Shown: in pieces, positions 16,255-27,126 of the stretch | Layout: each line of letters starts with the position of its first letter | Position numbering within the stretch: position 1 is the stretch's first letter | The notes under the pieces: model-generated | Seen by the model: the letters and a program-made list of their open reading frames with translations, nothing else | Databases searched by the model: none | What the model was told of the DNA's origin: nothing | Assembly (NCBI RefSeq): GCF_004297125.1 | Contig: NZ_SCVD01000025.1 | Location: forward strand, 62,001 to 126,000 | Length of the DNA: 64,000 nucleotides | DNA from: Phenylobacterium sp. | GTDB lineage: Bacteria; Pseudomonadota; Alphaproteobacteria; Caulobacterales; Caulobacteraceae | Direction of reading: 5' to 3' | Made by a program: the position numbers and the translations under genes

Positions 16255-17508
16255 ATGGACACCGACCTGCTGCTGAAACTGGGCGTCGCTCTGGGCGTGG
16301 GCCTGCTGATCGGCGCCGAGCGGGAGCGCCGCAAGCTGGCCAAGGCGGGCTCGGGCGCCGCGGGCATCCGCACCTTCACCGTCGCCTCCCTGGCCGGGGC
16401 GCTCAGCACGATCCTGGGCGGGGTGGCGATGCTGGCGGTGGCCACGGGCGTCGTGGGCGCGCTGGTGGCGCTGGGCTACTGGCGCACGCGCGGCGACCGC
16501 GACCCGGGCCTGACGACCGAGATCGCGCTGGTGGTCACGACGCTGATCGGCGCGCTGGCGGTGAGCCAGCCGCAGCTTGCCGCGATGGTCGGGGTGGGCG
16601 TGGCCATCCTGCTGGCCGGCCGCAACCGGTTGCACCACTTCGTCAGCGACGTGCTCACCGAGGAGGAACTGGAGGCGGCGCTGATCCTGGGCGCGGCCAC
16701 GCTGGTCGTCCTGCCGCTGCTGCCGGACCGCGGGTTGGGGCCGTTCGAGGCGATCAATCCGCAGACCGTCTGGAAACTGGTGATCCTGGTCCTGGCGATC
16801 GGCGCGGCCGGGCACGTGGCGGTGCGGGCGCTGGGCGCGCGATTCGGCCTGGCGGTGGCCGGCCTGGCGTCCGGCTTCGTCTCCAGCACCGCCACCATCG
16901 GCACCATGGGCGCGCGGACGAAGGCCACGCCGGCGGTGATGTCGGCGGCGGTGGCGGGGGCCGTGCTGTCCTCCGTGGCGACGATCGTGCAGATGTCCCT
17001 GGTGATCGGGGCCACCAGCCTGCCGACGCTGCAGGCGATGACCCTGCCGCTGGCCTGCGCCGGGGCGGCCGCAGCGGCCTATGGGATCGCGTTCACGGTC
17101 ATCGGATTTCGCCACACCTCGCCGGAGGAGGCCGATCCCGGCAAGGCGGTGAGCCTGGTCGCGGCCCTGACGTTCGGGGCGATCCTGGCCGCGGTCATGC
17201 TGGCCTCGGCCGCGCTACGGGCCTGGTTCGGCGAGGCCGGCTCGATCGCCGCGGCGGCGCTGGCGGGCCTGGCCGACGCGCACGCCGCCGGGATTTCGGT
17301 GGCCGCGATGGTGGCCTCGGGGGCGATGCCGCCGGAGGCCGCGGTGCTGCCGATCCTGGCCGGCCTCTCGACCAATACGGCGAGCAAGATCGTGTTCGCG
17401 GTGACGGCGGGCGGGCGCGGCTTCGCCCTGCGGGTGGTCCCGGGCCTGCTGCTGGTGGTCGCCGCCGCCTGGCTGGGCGCGATCCCGGCGCTGCTGCCGG
17501 CTATTTGA
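16255..17508 (+). CDS. MgtC/SapB-DUF4010 family membrane protein
   Basis: A 417-residue multi-pass membrane protein. The N-terminal MgtC/SapB-like part contains LGVGLLIGAERERRK and RTFTVASLAGAL; the C-terminal part is DUF4010-like (GLASGFVSSTATIGTMGARTK, later NTASKIVFAVTAGGRGFALRV). The family is common but its role is unclear; MgtC-type proteins are linked to Mg2+ or envelope stress. Its last bases overlap the convergent small secreted gene. Confidence 0.88.
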   Translation: MDTDLLLKLGVALGVGLLIGAERERRKLAKAGSGAAGIRTFTVASLAGALSTILGGVAMLAVATGVVGALVALGYWRTRGDRDPGLTTEIALVVTTLIGALAVSQPQLAAMVGVGVAILLAGRNRLHHFVSDVLTEEELEAALILGAATLVVLPLLPDRGLGPFEAINPQTVWKLVILVLAIGAAGHVAVRALGARFGLAVAGLASGFVSSTATIGTMGARTKATPAVMSAAVAGAVLSSVATIVQMSLVIGATSLPTLQAMTLPLACAGAAAAAYGIAFTVIGFRHTSPEEADPGKAVSLVAALTFGAILAAVMLASAALRAWFGEAGSIAAAALAGLADAHAAGISVAAMVASGAMPPEAAVLPILAGLSTNTASKIVFAVTAGGRGFALRVVPGLLLVVAAAWLGAIPALLPAI

Positions 17509-17821
17509 TCTTGATAGTGGCCGTGCCCTGCGGGCCGGTGACCTCGAAGCTGTCGCCCGACTTCTTACCCTTGGGATATTCCACGCACTGCTCGGTGGGT
17601 TCGAAGTTGGACGTCGTGCACAGCTTGTCGCCGTCGATGCGCCATGTGCCGGTGACCTGACCGTCCATGGCGGTGAACTTGCCATCGGCCGTGTACTTCA
17701 CGTCGATGTCCATCCCCTGGACGCTGAGGATGCTACCGTTGGTCGTGAGCTCCTGGAGTGTGTCGGCGGCGGCGGGCGTGGCGAGGGCAAGGATGGCGGC
17801 GGCGGTGAGCAGGCGGCGCAT
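17501..17821 (-). CDS. Small secreted hypothetical protein
   Basis: A 106-residue protein with a clear signal peptide (RRLLTAAAILALATPAAADT). The mature part is beta-rich (SVQGMDIDVKYTADGKFTAMDGQVTGTWRIDGDKLC...) with two Cys residues that could pair. It is periplasmic or secreted, of unknown function. The 3' end overlaps the convergent DUF4010 gene by 8 bases. Confidence 0.8.
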   Translation of the reverse strand: MRRLLTAAAILALATPAAADTLQELTTNGSILSVQGMDIDVKYTADGKFTAMDGQVTGTWRIDGDKLCTTSNFEPTEQCVEYPKGKKSGDSFEVTGPQGTATIKIK

Positions 17822-17860
17822 GACGTTTCCCCGTTTTGTCTCGTCGAGGGCAGCGTAAGC

Positions 17861-18259
17861 CTACAGCGGCAGAGCCTCAATGATCACGAAGGCCTGGGCG
17901 TAGGGGTGGTCGTCGGTGAGGGTGAGGTGGATGACCGCCTTCATGCCCGGCGGCGTCATCTCCTTCAGCCGCTCGGCCGCGCCGCCGGTCAGGGCCATGG
18001 TGGGCTGGCCCGAGCGCATGTTGACCACCCCCATGTCGCGCCAGAAGACGCCGCGGCGCATCCCGGTGCCCAGGGCCTTGGCGCAGGCCTCCTTGGCGGC
18101 GAAGCGCTTGGCGTAGCTGGCGGCGGCGTCGGCCTTGCGGTCGGAGCGCGTACGTTCCAGCTCGGTGAAGACGCGTTCCCGGAACCGGTCGCCGAAGCGC
18201 TCGAGGCTGTTCTGGATGCGGCGGATGTCGGAGAGGTCGGAACCCAGGCCCAGGATCAT
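17861..18259 (-). CDS. acpS: Holo-[acyl-carrier-protein] synthase
   Basis: A 132-residue AcpS that moves 4'-phosphopantetheine from CoA to apo-ACP. Metal-binding residues are readable as D8 in GLGSDLSDI and E57 in KRFAAKEACAKALG. The ATG overlaps the pdxJ stop (ATGA), so it is coupled to pdxJ and pyrE. It ends the operon; the next minus-strand gene downstream is a separate small secreted gene. Confidence 0.95.
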   Translation of the reverse strand: MILGLGSDLSDIRRIQNSLERFGDRFRERVFTELERTRSDRKADAAASYAKRFAAKEACAKALGTGMRRGVFWRDMGVVNMRSGQPTMALTGGAAERLKEMTPPGMKAVIHLTLTDDHPYAQAFVIIEALPL

Positions 18260-19014
18260 GCGGCCTGGCTCGCGCGGGCTTCGTCCATCAGCGCCCGCAT
18301 CCGCTGGATGGCGGGGCCGAGGCCGATGAAGATGGCCTCGCCAATCAGGAAGTGGCCGATATTGAGCTCCATCAGCTCGGGGATCGCGGCGATGGGCTTC
18401 ACCGTCTCGTAGTCGATGCCGTGGCCGGCGTGGACCTCCAGGCCCAGGCGGTGGGCCTCGGCGGTGGCGGCCTTGAGGTTGGCCAGCAGGGCCTCGGCCT
18501 GGGGCCGGCGCTCGCGCACCGCCTCGCAGTAGGCGCCGGTGTGCAGTTCCACCACCTGGGCGCCGACGGCCTTGGCGGCGCTCACCTGGGCCAGGTCGGC
18601 GTCGATGAAGGCCGAGACGCGGATTCCCGCTTGAACGAGCCGTCGCACCACGGGGGCGATGGCGTTGTGCCCCTTCACGACGTCGAGGCCGCCCTCGGTG
18701 GTCACCTCTTCCCGGCGCTCGGGCACCAGGCAGGCGGCGTGGGGGCGGTGGGCGAGCGCGATGGCCTCCATCTCCGGGGTCACGGCGCACTCGAAGTTGA
18801 GCGGGCGGCCCCGGCGGCGGCAGATCGCGGCCAGGGCGTCGATGTCGGCGTCGGAGATGTGCCGACGATCCTCGCGCAGGTGGGCGGTGATGCCGTCGGC
18901 GCCGGCGGCCAGGGCCATCTCGGCGGCCCGCACGGGGTCGGGATACCCCTCCCCCCGGGCGTTCCGGACGGTGGCGACGTGGTCGATGTTAACGCCCAGG
19001 CGAAGCCGGCTCAT
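18256..19014 (-). CDS. pdxJ: Pyridoxine 5'-phosphate synthase
   Basis: A 252-residue TIM-barrel enzyme that joins 1-deoxyxylulose 5-phosphate and 3-amino-2-oxopropyl phosphate to give pyridoxine 5'-phosphate. Signatures: LGVNIDHVATVRNARG at the start, GADGITAHLREDRRHI, FECAVTPEM and VHAGHGIDYE. It is coupled at both ends by four-base overlaps (pyrE stop and acpS start). Confidence 0.96.
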   Translation of the reverse strand: MSRLRLGVNIDHVATVRNARGEGYPDPVRAAEMALAAGADGITAHLREDRRHISDADIDALAAICRRRGRPLNFECAVTPEMEAIALAHRPHAACLVPERREEVTTEGGLDVVKGHNAIAPVVRRLVQAGIRVSAFIDADLAQVSAAKAVGAQVVELHTGAYCEAVRERRPQAEALLANLKAATAEAHRLGLEVHAGHGIDYETVKPIAAIPELMELNIGHFLIGEAIFIGLGPAIQRMRALMDEARASQAA

Positions 19015-19595
19015 CCGTGGAGCCTCCGGCTGCCGGGGTCCTCGGTGGGGATGGCGGCCAGTTCCGGCGGAAGCTGGTCGGCGGGATAGGCCGGCACGTC
19101 CAGGCGGGCCAGGGCCACGAACGGCGCGCCGGGGTCGGCGCGGCCGCCGGAGCGGTCGACCAGGCAGGCGGCCACGACGACGTTTCCGCCGGCCTTGCGG
19201 ATGGCGTCGACGCATTCGCGCGACGACAGGCCCGTGGAGACGATGTCCTCGACCATGGCGATGCGGGCGCCCGGCGGGATGGAGAACGCCCGGCGGAGCT
19301 TGAATTCGCCATCTTCGCGCTCGACGTAGATGGACGGAACGCCCAGCCAGCGGGCGGTTTCATATCCGGGGATGATCCCGCCCACCGCCGGGGAGACGCA
19401 GAGATCCACCTCGCCCACCGTGTCCCGGATCTTGGCCGCCAGCGCCTTGCACAGGCGCTCGGTCCGCTCAGGATATTGAAAGACCAGATTTTTCTGGAGG
19501 AAGATCGGCGAGTGCAGGCCGGAAGACAGGATGAAGTGGCCTTCGCGGAGCGCGCCGGCGCCGCGGAACTCGTCGAGGACAGCTTCGGTATTCAT
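19011..19595 (-). CDS. pyrE: Orotate phosphoribosyltransferase
   Basis: A 194-residue OPRT of pyrimidine synthesis. The PRPP-binding loop MVEDIVSTGLS lies at residues 114-124, and HFILSSGLHSPIFLQK is the usual N-terminal motif. It heads a coupled pyrE-pdxJ-acpS unit (TGA/ATG overlaps). The start at 19595 leaves under 100 bases to the likely start of the divergent cyclase-like gene, so both promoters must lie in or near that gap. Confidence 0.96.
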   Translation of the reverse strand: MNTEAVLDEFRGAGALREGHFILSSGLHSPIFLQKNLVFQYPERTERLCKALAAKIRDTVGEVDLCVSPAVGGIIPGYETARWLGVPSIYVEREDGEFKLRRAFSIPPGARIAMVEDIVSTGLSSRECVDAIRKAGGNVVVAACLVDRSGGRADPGAPFVALARLDVPAYPADQLPPELAAIPTEDPGSRRLHG

Positions 19596-19687
19596 GTGCG
19601 TTCGCTTCTCGGCAACAAGTCGGTGGGAGAATGCACGCTGATACCTCCGATGCCGCAGGCCGCCAACCAAGGCTCTCCAGACCACCT

Positions 19688-20775
19688 ATGGACGCAAGAT
19701 CTATGGCCACCGAGCGGCGCCCCGCCGCCGCCAGCGCCGGCCCATTGCCGGACGGCGATGGCGCGCCGGGCCGGACGGTGATGGCCGAAGCCCCCGAAAT
19801 CCGCGACCGCCGGATCTTTCCCCCGGAATTCCCGGAGGGCCTGAAGCCGCGCCTGCGCCTGTTCCTCAGCGTCGACCTGGTGGGCTCGACCCCCTACAAG
19901 CAGACGCGCCACATGTGGCGGCCGGAAATCGTCAATTTTTACCGTAACTTCGACTATATTCTTCAGAGGCAGTATCGCGAGTTCTCGGGCGGCCTGGACG
20001 ACGGCCTGCCGGCGCCGGAGTTCTGGAAGAGCAACGGCGACGAGCTGCTCTACGTCTGCGAGCTGCAGAGCCTGAGCCACGCGCATGCCCTGATGCACGT
20101 GTGGCTGGCGACCCTGAACGAGTACCGCGGCGCCCGCGACGAGGCCTCCAAGCATCTCGACGTCAAGTCCACGGCCTGGATCGGGCTGTTCCCGGTGCCC
20201 AACGCCGAGATCTTCTTCCGGCGCGGGACGGCGTGGTCCGACGTGCAGGATCCGGTGCTGGGCCAGGCGGAGATCCGCGAGGAATTCTACGCAAACCCCG
20301 CAAATCCCTCGATTACCCGTGAGTTCGTGGGGCCGTCGATCGACACCGGCTTCCGGCTGACCTCCTGGGCCAGCCCCAACCGGCTGATCGTCTCGGTGGA
20401 CCTGGCCTTCCTGCTGACCGGCGCCTACACGCGCAAGGTGGGGCCGCTGCGCCTGCACCTGTCGGGCAAGGACAAGCTGAAGGGCGTGATCGACAACCAG
20501 CCCTACCCCACCCTGTGGATTCCGGTCGGCCGCTCGCGGATCGACCCCGAGGACCGGCGGCTGGGCGAGGTGTCCACCGACCGTTCGACGATCCGCTCGT
20601 ACTGCGAGGCGATCATCGAGCAGAACTACAAGTCGATCACCCCGCTCTACCTGGCCGGCGCGCACCACGAGGATTTCGACTGGGTGCCGCCCTACATCCT
20701 GACCGGCATCATGCGCCACTGGGCCGAGGAGAAGCGCCACCGCGAGGAAATCACCGGGGTGGTCCTGATCGACGA

Positions 20776-20779
<4 letters not shown>
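19688..20779 (+). CDS. Protein resembling class III nucleotide cyclases
   Basis: About 363 residues. After a disordered N-terminus comes FLSVDLVGSTPYKQ (D63), which matches the first metal-binding motif of class III cyclases (D-[IL]-VGST), and KSNGDELLYV (D118), which matches the second (K-x-x-GD). The region between them is longer than in typical adenylate cyclases and the C-terminal half has no domain I recognise. It could be a real cyclase or a catalytically dead relative. Several in-frame starts exist (19688, 19703, 19781); none has a strong ribosome-binding site. Its stop overlaps the rel stop by 4 bases. Confidence 0.7.
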
Positions 20780-22986
<2,207 letters not shown>

Positions 22987-23075
22987 AGGCGGCGCTTCGG
23001 GCAACAGGGTGTCGGGAGGCGGGACGGCGGTTGCGGTCGCCGCCTCTCTAGTGAGGGGTTCTGCGCCTTCTGGGC

Positions 23076-23435
23076 TCAGTACCGCTCCTCCTGGCCGCCG
23101 TCACGGTCGCTCTGCAGGGCGCGGACCAGTTCCAGCTCGCTCATCTGCATGTGGGTCGGATCGGCCAGCAGGGCGAGGGTCTCGGCCTCTTCCTCGGCTT
23201 CCGAGCGCTCGTCGACCCGCTGCAGCGAGGCGATCAGGGCTTCGCGGAGCTCCTCGGCGTCGACCACGTCGTCGGCGATCTCGCGCAGGGCCACGACCGG
23301 GTTCTTGTCGTTGTCGCGGTCGACCATGATCGGCGCGCCGGCCGAAACGGCGCGGGCGCGATGGGCGGACAGCAACACGAGGTTGAAGCGGTTCGGCACC
23401 TTTTGGATGCAGTCTTCGACGGTGACGCGGGCCAT
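23076..23435 (-). CDS. rpoZ: RNA polymerase omega subunit
   Basis: A 119-residue omega subunit starting MARVTVEDCIQKVPNRFNLVLLSAHRAR, the family's most conserved stretch, with NPVVALREIAD and a long acidic C-terminus. It aids RNA polymerase assembly and forms part of a ppGpp-binding site, which fits its place directly upstream of rel. Confidence 0.95.
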   Translation of the reverse strand: MARVTVEDCIQKVPNRFNLVLLSAHRARAVSAGAPIMVDRDNDKNPVVALREIADDVVDAEELREALIASLQRVDERSEAEEEAETLALLADPTHMQMSELELVRALQSDRDGGQEERY

Positions 23436-23541
23436 GGAGTCTCTCAGCTGGGATAGAACCGGCGAAAATAGAGGTTCGGCGGCCATTGTGCAACGCCGCA
23501 TAGGTCGCAGGGCGTGACCAACTCCCCCTTTGGGGTCGCGC

Positions 23542-23958
23542 CTACGTACCCAAGCCCAGCCGCTTCGCTCTGTCGGAGGCCTCCTCCGTGAAGGCGTCGC
23601 CGAGCTCAGAGTGTTCGTAGACCTGGCGGATTTCCAGTTCGACGTTGGCCTCGCCACAGACGGCGGGCCAGCGCTTCGCCCATTCCAGGACCTGCTCGAA
23701 GGACTCCGCCTCGACCATCGTGAAGCCCGCGATCAGCTCCTTGGTCTCGGCGAAGGGGCCGTCGGTGACGAGGGGCTTGCCGTTGTTGAACTTCACCCGT
23801 GCGCCCTTGGCGCTGGGGTGCAGGCCGTCGCCCGCCAGGATCTTCAGATGGCGGCCCATCTCCTCATGGTAGTCGATCATCGCGTCGACCAGTTCCTGGG
23901 TCGCCTCGACACCCGCCTCGGTGTCGGCGTCGGCTTTGCGGATAATCATGAAGCGCAT
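23542..23958 (-). CDS. YCII-related (DGPF domain) protein
   Basis: A 138-residue protein with the family motif VTDGPFAETKELIAGFTMVEAES and an N-terminal MRFMIIRKADADTEAG strand. It is a dimeric ferredoxin-like fold; some relatives are fused to or encoded beside ECF sigma factors, but none is present here. The biochemical role is unknown. Confidence 0.88.
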   Translation of the reverse strand: MRFMIIRKADADTEAGVEATQELVDAMIDYHEEMGRHLKILAGDGLHPSAKGARVKFNNGKPLVTDGPFAETKELIAGFTMVEAESFEQVLEWAKRWPAVCGEANVELEIRQVYEHSELGDAFTEEASDRAKRLGLGT

Positions 23959-24019
23959 GGGGTCCCCTTCTTCTTACGTGCGGCCTGAGGACGGGCGACG
24001 GCGCCCCAACCCGACATTT

Positions 24020-24505
24020 TCACGCGGCCGGCGTCGCATCCTTTCCGATGGTGGCTTTGGCGGCCAGCGCCGCAGCGGTCTCGCCAAGGGCCGGATGGAC
24101 CCAGTCGGGCGCGATCTCGGCCAGCGGGCCCATGACGAACAGGCGCTTGTGGGCGCGGGGGTGCGGCAGGGTGAGGTCAGGATGGTGCAGCACCTGGCGG
24201 CCGTGGGCGATCAGGTCGAGATCGAGGGTGCGCGGCGCGTTGCGGCCCGCCCGCTCCCGGCCCAACTCCGCCTCCAGGCCAAGCAGCGAGGCGAGCACCT
24301 CGTGCGGCCCGCCCTGCGCCTCGACAAGCGCGACGCCGTTGCGGTACTCAGGGCCCATTGGGTCGGGCCAGGCGGCCGAGCGCCACCAGGACGACCGCTT
24401 CAGGATTTTCAAGCCGACCGCCGGGAACCGGGTCAGCGCCGCCTCCAGCAGAGCCTCGGACGAGCCATAGCCGCCCGCCAGATTGCTGCCCAGGGCGACG
24501 ACCAC
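24020..24505 (-). CDS. folK: 2-amino-4-hydroxy-6-hydroxymethyldihydropteridine pyrophosphokinase
   Basis: A 161-residue HPPK of folate synthesis. ALGSNLAGGYGSSEALLEAAL begins the protein, followed by SSWWRSAAWPDPMGPEYRNGVALVE; the ATP/metal motif RTLDLDLIAHG and the HPRAHKRLFVMGPLAEIAP box are intact. The start appears to be GTG at 24505; the nearby ATG is out of frame. It is transcribed away from the NYN gene, whose start is only 43 bases off. Confidence 0.93.
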   Translation of the reverse strand: MVVALGSNLAGGYGSSEALLEAALTRFPAVGLKILKRSSWWRSAAWPDPMGPEYRNGVALVEAQGGPHEVLASLLGLEAELGRERAGRNAPRTLDLDLIAHGRQVLHHPDLTLPHPRAHKRLFVMGPLAEIAPDWVHPALGETAAALAAKATIGKDATPAA

Positions 24506-24548
24506 CGCTCCATTCAGGTCCCCAACGCTATCTGGGATTTTCGAGCTG

Positions 24549-25145
24549 ATGACGTTCTACCCCACGGACCGGCTGGCGTTGTTCATCGACGGGGCGAACC
24601 TCTATTCCGCCGCCAAGAACCTCGGCTTCGACATCGACTACCGCAAGCTGCTGGAGGAGTTCCGCAAGCGCAGCGTGCTGGTGCGGGCCTACTACTACAC
24701 GGCCCTGGTGGAGAATGAGGAGTACTCGCCGATCCGGCCGCTGGTGGATTGGCTGGACTACAACGGCTATCGCCTCGTGACCAAGTCGGCGCGGGAATAC
24801 ACCGACAGCAGCGGTCGCAAGCGGTTCCGCGGCGACATGGACGTCGAGATCGCGGTCGACATGATGGAAATGGCCGAGCACGCCGACCACATGGTGCTGT
24901 TCTCGGGCGACGGCGACTTCCGCAAGCTGGTCGAGGCCGTCCAGCGGCGGGGCAGCCGGGTCACCGTGGTCTCCACCGTGAAGTCGCAGCCGCCGATGGT
25001 CAGCGACGACCTGCGCCGGCAGGCGGACAACTTCGTCGACCTGCAGGACCTGGCCGACATGATCGGGCGGCCGGCGCGGCTGCCGAAGTTCCTCTCGGAG
25101 AGCCGGGCGCAGCACGCGGAACGCGACACCGATGCCGACGCCTGA
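24549..25145 (+). CDS. NYN domain (LabA/DUF88) putative RNase
   Basis: A 198-residue PIN-like NYN protein. The acidic active-site residues are readable: D14 in ALFIDGANLY, D98 and D104 in GDMDVEIAVDMM, and D121/D123 in LFSGDGDF. Such proteins are predicted metal-dependent RNases; bacterial cellular substrates are mostly unknown. The start at 24549 follows CGAGCTG. The uracil-DNA glycosylase gene starts 14 bases before its stop, so the two are translated from one transcript. Confidence 0.92.
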   Translation: MTFYPTDRLALFIDGANLYSAAKNLGFDIDYRKLLEEFRKRSVLVRAYYYTALVENEEYSPIRPLVDWLDYNGYRLVTKSAREYTDSSGRKRFRGDMDVEIAVDMMEMAEHADHMVLFSGDGDFRKLVEAVQRRGSRVTVVSTVKSQPPMVSDDLRRQADNFVDLQDLADMIGRPARLPKFLSESRAQHAERDTDADA

Positions 25146-25782
25146 GGTCGTGGCGCCGGAAGCGCCGCGCGACTGCCCGCTCTGTCCCCGGCTGGTGGCC
25201 TATCGGGAAGCCAACAAGATCTCCGTGCCCGGCGGCTTCAACGGCGCCGTGGCCTCGTTCGGCGACGAGGACGCCCGGCTGTGCGTGGTGGGCCTGGCGC
25301 CCGGCCGCATGGGCGCCAATCGGACCGGGCGGCCGTTCACGGGCGATGGCGCGGGCTGGATGCTGTACGAGACGCTGCTGAAGACGGGGTTCGCCACCGG
25401 CGCCTACGAGGCGCGGCCGGACGACACGCTTCAGCTCCGGGACTGCATGATCACCAACGCGGTGCGCTGCGCCCCGCCCGGCAACAAGCCGGAGACCCTC
25501 GAGGAGGCGACCTGCCGGCCGTTCCTGAGCGCGCGGCTGGCCGCCCTGCCCCGCCTGAAGGTGATCGTGACCCTGGGCGACGTCTCGCGGCGCAATGTGC
25601 TGAGGGCGCTGGGGCTGAAGGCCTCGGCGGGCATCGCGGGCCACGGGACCGAGTTCCCGGCCGGGCCGTACGTCGTGCTGAACAGCTACCACTGCTCCCG
25701 CCTCAACACGAACACCGGGCGGCTGACGGCGGAGATGTTCGAGGCGGTGTTCCGAAGGGCGCGGGAGTTGGTGGGCGCCTAG
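25132..25782 (+). CDS. Family 5 (UDGb-type) uracil-DNA glycosylase
   Basis: A 216-residue glycosylase of the iron-sulfur group. Motif 1 is GLAPGRMGANRTGRPFTGD (residues 54-72), characteristic of family 5 rather than family 4, and motif 2 is SYHCSRLNTNTGRLT; CPLC near the N-terminus plus two later Cys can hold the 4Fe-4S cluster. Family 5 enzymes lack the usual polar catalytic residue and remove uracil, hypoxanthine and other deaminated bases from DNA. It overlaps the NYN gene. Confidence 0.93.
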   Translation: MPTPEVVAPEAPRDCPLCPRLVAYREANKISVPGGFNGAVASFGDEDARLCVVGLAPGRMGANRTGRPFTGDGAGWMLYETLLKTGFATGAYEARPDDTLQLRDCMITNAVRCAPPGNKPETLEEATCRPFLSARLAALPRLKVIVTLGDVSRRNVLRALGLKASAGIAGHGTEFPAGPYVVLNSYHCSRLNTNTGRLTAEMFEAVFRRARELVGA

Positions 25783-25822
25783 AAAGCTTGATTGTTCTTG
25801 TTTTGTTCCATATGCTGCGTGA

Positions 25823-26251
25823 ATGACAAACTCGCGCAACGCCTACCCCTCCAATCCTGGCTATGAGAACGAACCGTCGAACTGGGCGAAGCGACAACCT
25901 CTCGATGGCGCGTTCGATGTGGCCGGGACCGCAGGCTGGCTAGCCCGCCGCTCCATGCAGGTGAACCCGCAGATTGAGCGAAACTTCCGATCCACGATCC
26001 GGGGGATGTTCGGCTCAACCTTCACCGAGGATGAGATAACGAAGCTACAAGATCGCGCCTTGGACGCGGCCGAGATGAAGGATTTGGAGGTGCTTCACGG
26101 TCTCGAGGCTGGTTCACCGCTCTCCGTCACACCGGCGCAGAAGGCGAGGATCGACAGGCTCGTGGGGAAGCTGGGGTCCGACGAACTTGGTCGAAAGGCG
26201 CGGGATTCATATGGAAAGGCCCTATCGGGTGGTCAGATCCGGACCCGTTGA
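25823..26251 (+). CDS. Hypothetical protein
   Basis: A 142-residue soluble, helical protein with no motif I recognise. It is rich in Asn and Ser at the N-terminus and highly charged at the C-terminus. The gene and its 40-base upstream region are noticeably more A/T-rich than the flanking uracil-DNA glycosylase gene, which suggests acquisition. Its 3' end overlaps the next gene by about 40 bases. Confidence 0.6.
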   Translation: MTNSRNAYPSNPGYENEPSNWAKRQPLDGAFDVAGTAGWLARRSMQVNPQIERNFRSTIRGMFGSTFTEDEITKLQDRALDAAEMKDLEVLHGLEAGSPLSVTPAQKARIDRLVGKLGSDELGRKARDSYGKALSGGQIRTR

Positions 26252-26606
26252 AGGCGTGCCGCGCGGGGTGCTGGCGGTCCCGCTTGCCATCAGCTTTGCG
26301 CTGCTCTTGCCACAGCTGTTCGGATGGACCGACGGAGCGGTATGGCAGATGCTCGGCTGGTCCGTGCTGCTCTTTCCGCACGTCCTCGCGTTTCCGCTGA
26401 GCATGCTCCAAGTCGGTCCGTTGGGCGTGGCGCTTATCCTTGGCGTCACCGACCTTGGACTGGCGGCGCTTTGCTGGACGACCCAGCCGGCACGCCTGTC
26501 GTGGCGGCGACTTCTGGGGTTGGTTGGACTTTGGGCCCTGTTGTCCGCCCTGACGGCGTTTGGCGCGCCTTACCTCATGACGTGGGGCTGGGCCGTGTCC
26601 CACTAG
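26211..26606 (+). CDS. Small membrane protein of unknown function
   Basis: About 131 residues from the ATG at 26211. It has a short polar N-terminus followed by four hydrophobic stretches (VLAVPLAISFALLLPQLFG, GWSVLLFPHVLAFPLSM, PLGVALILGVTDLGLAALC and LLGLVGLWALLSALTAFGAP). It is an inner-membrane protein with no family I can name and overlaps the preceding gene. Confidence 0.6.
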   Translation: MERPYRVVRSGPVEGVPRGVLAVPLAISFALLLPQLFGWTDGAVWQMLGWSVLLFPHVLAFPLSMLQVGPLGVALILGVTDLGLAALCWTTQPARLSWRRLLGLVGLWALLSALTAFGAPYLMTWGWAVSH

Positions 26607-26650
26607 ATGGCTGCCACCATTGTCAGCAGCTCCGCCTTAGGGTCCGCCGC

Positions 26651-27076
26651 ATGACACCAATCGACTTCAAGCCCATTGGGGGAAGCTGCCTCTGCGGAGG
26701 TGTGCGGTTCGAGCTCACAGGACAGCCGCTCAGCCTCAGCTATTGCCACTGTTCGCGCTGCCGCAAGCAGGCGGGCCTGTTCGCAGCCGTGCTGATGGTG
26801 CGGCGGGAGGATTTCCGGCTGCTGGCGGGCGCCGAGCACATCCGCCGCTACGAGCCTCCGGCGCCGTTCAAGCATGTGCGGGCGTTCTGCGGGACCTGCG
26901 GGTCGCCGCTGGGCGAGCCGTCGGAAGCCCACGAGGTTTTTCCGGTGGCGGCGTCGGCCCTGGACGGCGATCCCGGCGTGCGGCCGGCGCTGCACCAGAA
27001 CCTGGCGGCCAAGCCCGACTGGCTTGCGCTTCCCGACGATGGGGTGAAGCGGATCGACGGAACCTATGGCGGATAG
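26651..27076 (+). CDS. GFA family zinc-binding protein
   Basis: A 141-residue protein with the GFA/CENP-V cysteine pattern: GSCLCGGV, YCHCSRCRK and CGTCGSPLGE, which bind two zinc ions. The founding member was reported to aid the reaction of formaldehyde with glutathione; most members are uncharacterised. A second, diverged GFA gene lies at 40365-40796 inside the mobile element. Confidence 0.92.
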   Translation: MTPIDFKPIGGSCLCGGVRFELTGQPLSLSYCHCSRCRKQAGLFAAVLMVRREDFRLLAGAEHIRRYEPPAPFKHVRAFCGTCGSPLGEPSEAHEVFPVAASALDGDPGVRPALHQNLAAKPDWLALPDDGVKRIDGTYGG

Positions 27077-27126
27077 CGGACGCGGCTTGTAGCGTCGCGC
27101 CTCGCTCAAGCTCTCAGGATTCCCGC

